A stretch of 64,000 bases of DNA from Prinsepia uniflora. Taxonomy: Eukaryota > Streptophyta > Magnoliopsida > Rosales > Rosaceae. Under the pieces are notes generated by a model, which worked only from the letters and a program-made list of their open reading frames with translations, had not been told where the DNA came from and ran no database searches. Below are positions 33,410 through 44,063 of the stretch, piece by piece (the first letter of the stretch is position 1; each line of letters starts with the position of its first letter). The stretch lies in assembly GCA_032719365.1 (NCBI GenBank), contig CM064873.1:6668501-6732500 (forward strand), given 5' to 3'. A program made the position numbers and the translations under genes.

Positions 33410-36400
33410 TGTAACGCTCCGGAAATTCGGGAAATGTAATATGGTAAAATAATGAATAAAATGACGGTTTTACCCTTGTGATTCGTATGGTCAAATTGTT
33501 AACTTTTTTATTGGAGGGTCGAACGGACGTTGAGTGATGACCGTGACGTAGTTCGGGACGTCACGAGTTCATAGACAGGTGGCACGTCCGATTCGGACGA
33601 TCAGGGTGAAAGTTATGACGTGCGGAAGTCCAGGGGGAATTATCGTAAATTGGACGTTATAAGGGGAAAAATTTGACTATTTGTTTGACAATTGATATCC
33701 ATATGACTCGAAGACCGTTATGTTCGTCTCGACGCCCTGAGTACAACGACAGGCGGCACGCGTGAAACGGACGTCGGGTGACCGAGTTACGGGTCACAGA
33801 AGTTGGAGGGCAATTTGGTAATTATTGCACAGAGGGGCATTTTGGTCATTTCACAGCGGTTACTGTAGCACCACTGTGAAAAAACAGAGTGCACGACCGT
33901 GGTGTCTTGTGCGTTCAATTGTTTATGGCCTAGTGGATTGATCAGATGCATTGTGAAAGTTAATTGAGGTAGTGGGAGACATTGGTGAACGGACTAAGGC
34001 CACACAGAGAACAGGCTGGGTTAAAGAAATGGCCATGGCTTCTGTGTGCGTGGGAGACATTTTCAGAGAGGAATCAGTTTGTCTCCCACGGGTTGCTGGC
34101 CGCTTTGATCGATTACCTGATTTCCTTTGAGTCTGAGAGCTCATTTGGAGTCATTCTGCTGTGGAGAGACTGAGAGAGATTGAGAAAAACCGCGAGGAAA
34201 CAATTTCGGGTTTTTGGGGGGAAACTCAGAGTTCAATTACTACAGGCTTTGAGGCAAAACTAAACACATAGGGAGACTTCTGGGAGTGACAGAAACACGA
34301 CGGTGCTAGAGTTGTAGAGATTGGAGCCCGTTTTGCCCAGGAACCCAAGTTCCAGTTCGAAGGGAAACCAGTGGAGGGAAAAATCTAAGATCAAATCGTG
34401 GGGACATTCGAGCTAAACTAAGGGCCGTTCTAGTCTTCTGGGAGCAAAAGGAAACCAATCACATCGATCTCGAAGGACATCACTCTCGAATTGGTCAAGA
34501 ACTGAGTTCCCTGGTTCTGAGTATTGTCGAGCTTGAGGACGACGAATTCCAAGTAACGGCGAGTTCAATTGATTGTGCTATCGTGTTCGTATAAGTCCCC
34601 TTAAGCTACTGGTGAAGTTAATTTGGAAATGGAACCGTGTAGGGTGAGTTCCAGATGTCGACTTGATCGACTGTTTGAGATTGAGTTGGGTCGTTTTGGT
34701 GTTAGTCGAGGTTAGTCATCAATACAGACCTAAAATTAACGGATTAGAGAAGATAATAGAATTGAAAACGAGAGGAATTGATTGAGAATTGAGCTTGAAC
34801 TGGTTGGGTTGAGTCGCGGGTAATAGACCCGTTTATCAGTCTATTCGGGTAAGGACGAAGGACTGTAGCTTGGCGCGTGGCCTTCACGCGCAGCCACTTT
34901 GGGCGGCGCGTGGGATGTTAACTCCGATCACGGTCAACATGAGATTTAATCCTTTCAGTTTAATTAACATTTTATCTTTAGAGTTCGAGTTGTTCGGGAG
35001 TCGTTCGGGATAATTTCGGGAGCTCGGAAGTTTAGGTCCTTAAGGTTTATTTTGTCGAAAAATCCAGAAAATTAGGGAAAATCATACGAGCTATTTGAGG
35101 ATGTTTGTAACCCTTCTTGCACATTTTTACAGGCCCGGACACTTCCGAAGCTACGGAGGAGCGCGCGGGACGCGATTGATGCGTCCTAAAACCGTGAGTG
35201 GACTTTTTGATTTCTAAACTGGGCATGCATGACTATTTTACTTGTTTATCTTATGGGTTTGCATATGATTTTATGATGGTGATATGATATTTCGGTTTTA
35301 CGTATTTTCACGCTTTTCGAGATATTCATCGTATTTCACGCATTTCGAGGTTACGGTCTTTGCTTATGCATGAATGATGTTTTGATGAAGTATCTGGATA
35401 TGATTATGCATGTTACGGATTTATGATATTTTGATTATAATTGTGAAGTGATTTCGTAAATTGCATGTTTCGGAAATTGCATGTGAATTTGGACATAAGT
35501 CCTATTATGACGTGATATGATTTCGGAATGTTGTTGGAAAACGGTTTATGATGAATCCTGGTTTATTATGTTTAAAAACGGTTTTGGGTTTAAAGACCCG
35601 GTTGATTGTTGGATCTGATTTTGGGTTTAAATACCCGGTTTATTGATGACGGGGGCGGGCCCGAAAATTGGGTTTAAAGACCCGGATTGAGTTAAAGACT
35701 CGTGAGTTTAAAGACTCGGTTATTGTGATACCCCCGAGGCCTATTGGTCATGTTTTGAGTTTAAAGACTCGTTGATATCCCGGGAAGGCTTGATATTGAG
35801 TTTAAAGACTCGGATGGATCCAACGGCATAATTGTGATTATTGATTCACTTTTTACTTGGTTTGTGCAATTGATGTTTCAAAATGACGGTTTCTGGATTC
35901 TGGTAATATTAAATTGTTTTACATGAGTTATGACGATTCTCTGTAACGTTTTTCATGTGTTTCGGAAAAAGAGTTTTCAAAGGTTTAATACGCGATTTTT
36001 GAATATTTGGTTATGCGTACGTGTTACAAAACTGGAGGGCGAAACTGATTTCGGAAAACTGTTTTCCTGTAAAACTTATGTTTCGGTCCACTCACACTTT
36101 GATGTTTTAAATTCCCTCCAGGTCGGGGTACAAGTGCGGGGGCAAGCGCCGAGGCAGAGGCAGAGGCATAAAGTTTTCCGTTGCGGAGTAGTTAGTTCAC
36201 AGAGTAGGATTTATTCTTTAACCTGTTTTGTAATATTATGCTCTGTGAAACTGAGGACTTGACGTTCAGTCGGATGTATTTGTTTAATCTCCCTGGTCTG
36301 ACAATGGGTGTGATGTAATATTATTTAGTTTTCCGGTCTTCTGGATTCGATTGTCAGACGGGAACAGAATGCTTCCCGATTATCGAGGCGATAATCGGGG

Positions 36401-36412
36401 TGGGTCCTGTCA
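33410..36412 (+). repeat. 3' LTR of the chromovirus
   Basis: It begins TGTAACGCTCCGGAAATTCGG after a long G-rich polypurine tract and ends GGGTCCTGTCA (3003 bp). It holds two related modules around GACAGGTGGCACG (near 33577) and GACAGGCGGCACG (near 33749), the arms GTGAGTGGAC (35194-35203) and GTCCACTCAC (36086-36095), an array of GAGTTTAAAGACTC words (35580-35815) and the terminal hairpin 36375-36399. No clear TATA box was found. Confidence 0.9.
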
Positions 36413-39409
36413 TTGGAACTGACGCGACCCATCCCAAATCCCCTTGGGATTAACACAGGATGTGCCATACTTCTGTTTGACGTGAAGTGTCAAAAAAGGG
36501 ATAACACAACACCTCAGCAAGTTCAAGGCTTCCAGAGCGTGCCAAGATCGGTGGAGGAGTGTGATGTCTCGGTCTCTGCTACAGCCCATATCCGTGATCA
36601 ACCAGAAGGGCATTAAAAACTAGTAAAAGCTGTGAGTGGACGAAAAATGAATAGTTTATTAAAAACAAATTTCATAAGAACACATTTATGCCCTTCACTA
36701 AAAAGTATGCATGCATTCGAAAACCAGTTATCTCAATCAAATCAAATATGATAAAAATCGTTTATAAAACCGAAGTCATTTCCTTCCTCAAATCATTAGG
36801 GCCTTCGCCCAAAATCATAAAATCCAAGAATATGTGGGAACTCAACCCAAAATCATAAAACACCGAAATCCGTAAATCCAAATCCAGGTGGGCCAATACC
36901 CAAATCCATAATCACAGAAATACCGTTTCATAAATCCAATAACTCATGTTTACCAAATACATAATCTAGTAAACCCATAAATCACAATCCAATCAAACAC
37001 CGTCATATATCAATCCTCGGCATCCCAGATGAATGGCTTCCCAGACGCCTGAAGTCCCAGATGTCAAATAATAGCAATCTTGCTACTGGGTTACTCTACA
37101 GTCTTGTCGCTCCGTAGAATAACCCCTCGCTGGAAATGCCTGACATGTATAGAGCTACGCGTGCCCCTCGGTCTCAACTGAGTCTCCCCAGGGTCACCCA
37201 GGTCCCTGACCCTCCCTGGAGGGGCCATATCAGATCATAAGGATGGTATATGGAAAATATTTCATAATCATCTCAATCCGTTCAAATAGGCCTATGCTCG
37301 GGATTTCCATAAAACCATCATAATCCACAAATCTGATTTCTCAAATCCAAATCCATTTACGGGTCCCCAACCCGAAATCACATTCGTAGAACACAATTGG
37401 GTCTCATGCCCGATTTTGTAAACCAACTGGGCCCCTGGCCCGATAATATAACTCAAATGGATTTCATGTCCGAGGGTTTCCAAAACAAATGGGTCTCATG
37501 CCCGAGTTCACCTTTTCAAATCCAAAACCATTTCATCAACCATCACTGAAACCACAAGCACGTATAACCACAGTATAAAATCATAAACCTCGATATACGT
37601 ACAAATACGTAAATCACCTCGAAATACGTGTAAATATGTAAATCACCAATATCAAAAACATCATCATAGATATCACATATGTAAAACATATAAAATAGTT
37701 ATGCATTCATCATAGTTTAGAAAACAATGTCCACTCACAGACCGTCCTAGCTGCCGCCTCGATACGCGTGCCACAAGCCTCCTCTAGCTAACTCACCAGT
37801 ATCGAAACATCTGGACTTGACCAAATCACACCCGAAGGTCATTAACTACCTCAAATAGGCTAACATTGAATTCCCCAATTTTCTGGGATTTTAAACGTAT
37901 TTAATATAGATAATAACCATTCGGACACATAGAACTACCTCGAAACGGTGTCTGAACGACTCAAAACCAGTCCCAAAATGTTCTTTACATCGAAAGGATA
38001 AAATTACGTGTTGACCTTGCCTCGAAACTAGGGCCCACGTACCCTCACACACCGCCCAAAGTCCCTGCACGTGAAACCCACGCGCCGGTGCACAATTGTC
38101 TTCAACGTCTATCCAACCCAGTCCAGACCGATTCTCTGCAAATCTGGTTCAACTAGACGGACGAGTCCGATTCTCCCTTGTTTCTAACCCATTTTCATTC
38201 CTTTCAATTCCTACACCTTCGTCTCCTTATTCCCTATCGATTTACAGTGTCAAAACATGAAAACCAGGTCCATAGCTTACCTCCATGATCGATGAACATA
38301 CAACCAGTTTCCATCGTCCAGTTCCTACAATTCCGGCCACCTCCAGCCTCGATTCCAAGTCCTATAGCTTCCTTTTTACTTCCAAAACTTCATCCAAACA
38401 ACCAATTTGATCATCAATCATCAAAAGTAAGTTTTCCATTTTCAAACTAAAAACAGGATTTTTTTGCTGAAAAAACCACCTTACCATTGTCGTCGTGCAC
38501 CATTGTGACCACCACCGTATTCGTCTGGGTTCCCTCATTTGCAAGTCACACACAACTGTTGAGGTTTGAGGGGATTGCATAGGTGGGTTCACGGTTGCAC
38601 TCTATTTTCTTGCTTCTCGGCCTACACTCACCGAATAGTCCCTTAAGTAACTCAGATAATGGTGGAAAATGAGGTGGTGTGGTTGTTTGTGTGTTCAGTC
38701 GTATGTTTGTGTTAGGAAGAAGATTAAGGAAGGATGAAGATGAGTGCACAGGAAGGGAAGTGAGAGAGATGAGTGAAAAATAATTTTGTTAACAATAATA
38801 AAAACCACCCAATCAGCATAGAACCAGAATTTAGGGGATGTGACCAATGGGATGAGTGACACTTGTCACTCATCCAAGGGTCCCACATTAATTAATCACC
38901 CAATTAGTTTTAATTAATATTTAATTCGAATCTCGAAATGTTAATTAACCCTATTTTGATCCCATGACCATAACTTCCCCGTTCGACGTCCGATTTCGAC
39001 GTGCCGCCTGTCTATGAACTTGTAACGTCCCGATCTACATCACGGTCATCGGTCCTGGTACATTTAACTACCCGAGTCAAAATTCAACATTTTGGCCAAA
39101 TCTAGGGGCAAAATGGTCATTTTACACCGTCCGTCCGAATTCACTCTACTAATCCTCGATTAATCATTGTAAATCCATAATTAATTAATATTTAATCCTG
39201 ATATTCAGGACAGGTCGTTACAAGAACCCTCCAGGGCCGTTGCACGCGAATCCATGCTACTTAAGGAGTGAGGTCATGATCTATTAAGAACATAAGTATC
39301 CCTTGTCTGACAAGATTTTGAGGGTATATTTGGTATTTTGTTTTACTTGTCAGACAGAAACATGACCCGGGTGTAGTTCACGAGATGTTCTTCGCGTCGG
39401 GTCCTATCA
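36413..39409 (+). repeat. U5 end of LTR X, split by LTR H
   Basis: After the chromovirus a further LTR end runs through 36413-36419 and 39223-39409: GGAACCCTCCAGGGCCG, then CCCTTGTCTGACAAG...CTTGTCAGACAG, ending GTCGGGTCCTATCA. It fits as the missing end of LTR X (start 22272), into which the chromovirus inserted. The link is inferred from order and orientation. Confidence 0.55.
36420..39222 (-). repeat. Solo gypsy LTR H (reverse)
   Basis: It starts TGACGCGACCCATCCC and ends GACAGGTCGTTACA, flanked by GGAAC (36415-36419) and AGAAC (39223-39227), a 4/5 target duplication. Its length is 2803 bp. Arms are GTGAGTGGAC (36632-36641) and GTCCACTCAC (37729-37738). Words of the GGGCCCCTGGCCCGAT type (37380-37500) are shared with LTR G. 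Confidence 0.85.
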
Positions 39410-39516
39410 CGTGTTCAACGTGTGTGCCTTACTTGTGTAGAAAGAAGGTTGCAACTAAAATCTAGAATGATGGGTGTCAAGTTGTAATAGGATCAAGTGA
39501 TGTTATAGCATCCTTG
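39410..39516. other. Short unclassified host stretch
   Basis: About 100 bp between LTR X and LTR G with no recognised repeat or ORF. It ends in CCTTG, the target duplication of LTR G. It probably continues, beyond the nested insertions, at 42669-42692 and then at 49686. Confidence 0.4.
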
Positions 39517-42500
39517 TGAAAGGACCCATCCCAATCCACCCGGGATTACTGTGGAATGTGCCCTGCTCCCGTCCAACAAGAGGTGTCAGACAAAGGATAA
39601 CCATAAGTCACTGCCCAAACGGGGCTTCCAGAGTGCGCAAGGATGGATGGAGGAGGCGTGCAATGTCCCAGTCTCTGCTGCAGTCGCATTCGTATCAACC
39701 TGAAGGGCATTAAAATCAATAAAAGCTGTGAGTGGACGAAAATCATTAAGTTTATTAAACACAGTTATAAGACATTTATGCCCTCCAATAAAAACGTATG
39801 CATGCCACGAAAACCAGTAACCAAAACGTTTGTTCAACCAAGCCATTAGGGCCTTAGCCCAAAAACCGTTAACTTAAAACCAAGTGTGGGAACTCAGCCC
39901 AAAACCGTGGAATACCACTACCAGACATATTAAAACCATATGGGCCACCGCCCAAAGCCATAAACATAAATCCATAAATCCAAAACCATTTAGGGTCCTC
40001 GACCCGAAATACCATTTCATAACCAATAATCCATTTCTACCACATAAACACAAATCCAACCGAAAAGTCATTTCATAGATTCATTAATCCATATTTACCA
40101 TTACCATCACCAGCATCCCAGATGCTTAGCGTCCCAGACGCTTGACGTCCCAGACGTCATATCTCAAGGTATAATAAGCGACGCGTGCTGCCCGGGGTCT
40201 CTCCGGGTCCATATCTCTGACATCACAGATGTCTGACGTCCCAGACGTCAATCATAGCAATCCTGCTCCTGAGTCATTATACGGTCCGGTAACTCCGTAC
40301 GATGACCCCTCGCAGGCAATGCACCGTGACTTCCCCAGTGTCCCAAACACTTGGAGGAGACCATCATATATCCTCGTATCCAGATGGTATATGGAAACAG
40401 TTTTATTAAATCATTTCACAATATTACAATGGGCCCTTGCCCGAAATCTCCATAAACATCACAATTCCATTTAGGGTCCCTGACCCGAAATCATATTTAT
40501 TAAACATAAGGTTCCAGACTCGAAATCACAATTATAACCCAACTGGGACTCATGCCCGATTTTGTAACCACTAGGCCCACGACCCGATTTTATAAACCAC
40601 TGGGCCCATGGCCCTTATTCGTAAATCAACTGGGCCTAAAGCCCGATAATATCACTAAAATGGGTCTTAGCCCGTTTTCATAAACAACTGGGCCCCTGGC
40701 CCGATTTCATAAAGTAATTAGGCCCTAACCCGATTACGTAACTCAATTGGACTCCAAGTCCGAGGTTTCCAAACAAGTGGGCCTCAAGCCCGAGTTTTTC
40801 TTTCCAATTTTAAAATCATTTCATCAAATTATATCCAAAGTCATAAGGATGGAAAATCCGTGTAAAACTGGAACACCTCAATTTACGTGCAAGCACTTAA
40901 ATCGCCTCGAAATACGTGAAACTATATAATTTACCAATATCCAAATCAACATCATACAATCACAATCATAATCCATATAAAACAGTTAAGCAGCATAGAA
41001 TTTATAAAACCAAAGTCCACTCACAGACCGTTTAACAATACGCCTCGAAACGCATGTTATAGGTCTTCCCAGGCCACACCACTAACACCGGGACTCCCAA
41101 TCCTGTCCAAATCACATTAGAGGGTCACTAACCTCTTCATTAACATCCTATTAAAGTCCCATAATTTTTCGAATTTTTAATTATTTTTAAACTCGATTTA
41201 AAACCTTCGGACGTCCCGAACAATATCGAGACGGTGTCCGATCGACACGAAACCAATTCCAAAATGTTCGTTACATTAAATATGACAGAAGTCATGTTGA
41301 CCTCACCTCGAGATTCGTGCCCACGCGCCGTCACGTGCCGCCGTGAGTGACTGCGCGTGAAACCCACGCGCCTGCTACAGTGCCATCGTCATCACCCGTT
41401 TGACTGATAAACTGGTCCTTTTGCCCGCGAGATGACCCGGTTGGTTTCCTATCAATTCAGCCTTAATTACTTCAATTGATCATTCAGTTAGCTTGATTTT
41501 AAGTTCAATTTAAGGTCTGTAACATTGATTACACAAAACCTTTCCTAAAATTCCACGATTCGACGATGATCAACGAAGAACACCCGTCACTGTTCAATCT
41601 TCGAATTTCCACAATGGCTGCTGATTTCTTCCAATTGATGCACCCAGAAGCATCACTGGACCATGAGAAACATTTCCCTTCATCAATTTCGTCGTTTGAT
41701 CACTCAATGATCACGACTCAACCTCGATTTTCTTCCTTTATTACCAGGCCTGTTCAGAGTGAATTGGTGGCCAATTCCCTTCGTTCTTTCGATGGTTATG
41801 ATTGTAGTGATCTCAGAAGGCTCGAATTGAGCTCCATTTCGATCCTCAGGGCCTATCACTCGACATTTGAATTTTCCCCCCAAATCCTTCAATTTCGAAT
41901 TCCGGTTCCAGCTCTCCCTCACAGTCCCTCGTGTTTCTCTCAGTTGAATTCGATCTCAAAGTTGGTTATGGAAGGGAGCTCAATCCTCCCAATTTTTGCT
42001 GCTCAATGCCCACAGTTTGAAGACAAAAAAGGTGATTAATGGAGGATTAAGGGTAATTAAATATAATTAATAATTAATGGAACACAATGATCATGTTTCC
42101 CTAAAACATGGATTAGATGTTTGGGCATAAAACAAGGGATGGGTGACACTTGTCACTCATCCAGGTGTGCACTGTCATCAGTTACTATTCATTATTTTAT
42201 TATTATTTTAATCGGAGTCTCGGTTCGTTAATTCGTTCCCGTGACCATAACTTCGTCGTCGGAACTCCGATTTTGGCATGCCGCCTGTCATTGGATTCGT
42301 ATCGACGAGACCTACGTAACGGTCTTTGGCCCTCGTCCATTGGACCTCCCGGTCAAAAAGTCAACATTTGGCCCCTAATATGCCAAATTACCAAAATGCC
42401 CGTCGACTTCCGAATATCATAACTTTCTCCTCGAATGTCGGAATCGAACCTGTCTATGAACTCGTGACGTCCCGAACTACGTCACGGTCATCGGTCAAAG

Positions 42501-42663
42501 TCCGTTTGACCACCCGATCAAAAAGTCAACATTTTGCCCACGACCAGGGGCAAAACGATCATTTTGCACATTTTGTCCGATTTCGCCCAACTAACCACCG
42601 ATCAACCTCACTAATCAAGATTAGTCACTAATCTAATCCCGGAATTCGGGACGGGTCGTTACA
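39517..42663 (-). repeat. Solo gypsy LTR G (reverse)
   Basis: It starts TGAAAGGACCCATCCC and ends GACGGGTCGTTACA, with perfect target duplication CCTTG (39512-39516 and 42664-42668). Its length is 3147 bp. It has GACGTCCCAGACGTC words (40110-40250), a long run of GGGCCYNNGGCCCGAT words (40515-40795) and the arms at 39728-39737 and 41015-41024. Confidence 0.9.
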
Positions 42664-42772
42664 CCTTGTGTGTAACAAAATTTGAGAGTGTGTGCCAAGA
42701 CCTATCCCATCTTGCACCATATTGTTCGTTTTGGCCTTGCCCTCACTATTTTGTTCTAGGGAGCTCACGTGT

Positions 42773-42836
42773 AACTTCTCAGTGGGTCACCCATCATGGG
42801 ATTGCACCAGTCTCAACTCGCTTAACTTTAGAGTTC
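42773..42836 (-). ncRNA. 5S rRNA-like segment 1 in second Cassandra
   Basis: On the + strand CAGTGGGTCACCCATCATGGG is the complement of box C and CTCGCTTAACTTT the complement of box A. The order matches a reverse 5S-derived segment. It is a fossil of a Pol III promoter. Confidence 0.65.
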
Positions 42837-42987
42837 CAACCGAACTCAAAGCAAGTGAGCTCCCAAAAGGCCTAGTTAGATCAGAGTTGCTCAGCGACCT
42901 ACTCTATCTAACATTATATTGTACCCTCTGAACTCGCTAGCCAAACCAGCCCAGCTCGCAGGGTTTTACTCTCGGGAGTTCACGTGC

Positions 42988-43043
42988 AACTTCCCAATGA
43001 GTCACCCATCTTGAGATTGCACTAGCCTCTACTTGATTAACTT
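42988..43043 (-). ncRNA. 5S rRNA-like segment 2 in second Cassandra
   Basis: This is a further 5S-like unit in the same LTR, with GAGTCACCCATCTTGAG (box C side) and TTGATTAACTTT (box A side). It is more diverged than segment 1. A better match to this unit is in the other LTR near 49480-49545. Confidence 0.6.
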
Positions 43044-44063
43044 TGGAGTTCCCTCTTAATCCAAAGATAGTGGGCTCCCAAGAGGCCTAGAGCTAGATAG
43101 GTATGTGCCTACACATATAAGGCACATCACCATTCCCCTCGCAGGAATGTGGGATCATTCACCGTTCATTGCAGGAAACGGGTCTTACGATCCACCCCTC
43201 TTAGGGCCCAACGTCCTCGCTGGCACACTTCATGGTCGGGGTCTGGCTCTGATACCATTCTGCCAGGACCTATCTCATCTAGCACCATATTGTCCGCTTT
43301 GGGCCTCGCCCTCACAGTTTTATTGTCCACTTTGCACCAGCCTCAACTCGTTTAATTTTGGAGTTCCAACCGAACTCAAAGCTAGTGAGCTTTCGAAAGG
43401 CCTAGTTTAGATCAGAGCTGCGCATCAGCAGTCAGGCCCCACCCCTAATCCCCAGGGATTAAGGGCTAAACCCCGCTCTCGTCTAACTTACGCATGACAC
43501 GAGGGCCAAACAGACGTCTAACCTCCGTGTGACACGTAAGTTGGACAAGGGAGTTCAGGTCCGACCATCTCAACAACTTTCGAACTTCCCAGAGTGCGCA
43601 GAGTCTACTGTGGAACGTCCATGTGATGTCTCCGTCTCTCAACCAACAGCCCGCGCCGCAACAACCTGGAGGGTATCGAAAACACAAAAAGACTGTGAGT
43701 GGACAAAAATAAAGTTTATGTTCAAAAACAGTTATCAGAAAACATATACATTTATACCCTCCGTTTTGAAAACCAATGCATGCATATCAATTTCATATTA
43801 CATAACCATGCACAAAAAATCAAACACATTTTTCCTTTTCTCAAATCCCGGGTCTCAGCCCAAAACCACCGAAAACCGTTTCGTCCGGGCCACTGCCCAA
43901 AACCTCATAAAACCATTATCATCAATTCTCAGTGAAATTCAAAACACATTTCATACCACATTCTCATCCATCGAACCTGTTGGATCTATCCGAGTCTTTA
44001 AACTCAATAACCAGGCCTCAATAATATCCGAGTCTTTAAACTCCCGAGTCTTTAAACTCAACA

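Larger units (their letters stand above)
28503..36412 (+). mobile_element. Ty3/gypsy chromovirus (Tekay/Del-like), 5' LTR truncated
   Basis: Order: partial 5' LTR (28503-28798), primer site (28801), one gag-pol frame (28898-33358), a G-rich polypurine tract (about 33379-33408) and a full 3' LTR (33410-36412, 3003 bp). Domain order protease, reverse transcriptase, RNase H, integrase, chromodomain is that of chromoviruses, and the C-terminal chromodomain points to the Tekay/Del branch. The frame is unshifted over 4.4 kb but has three in-frame stops. The surviving 5' U5 and the 3' LTR U5 differ at about six of 290 sites, so this is one of the younger insertions. No 5' target duplication can be checked. 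Confidence 0.85.

Noticed and set aside
41566..42039. 157-codon + strand frame
   Set aside because: Lies within reverse LTR G, low complexity, no similarity to a known family. LTR sequence explains it.
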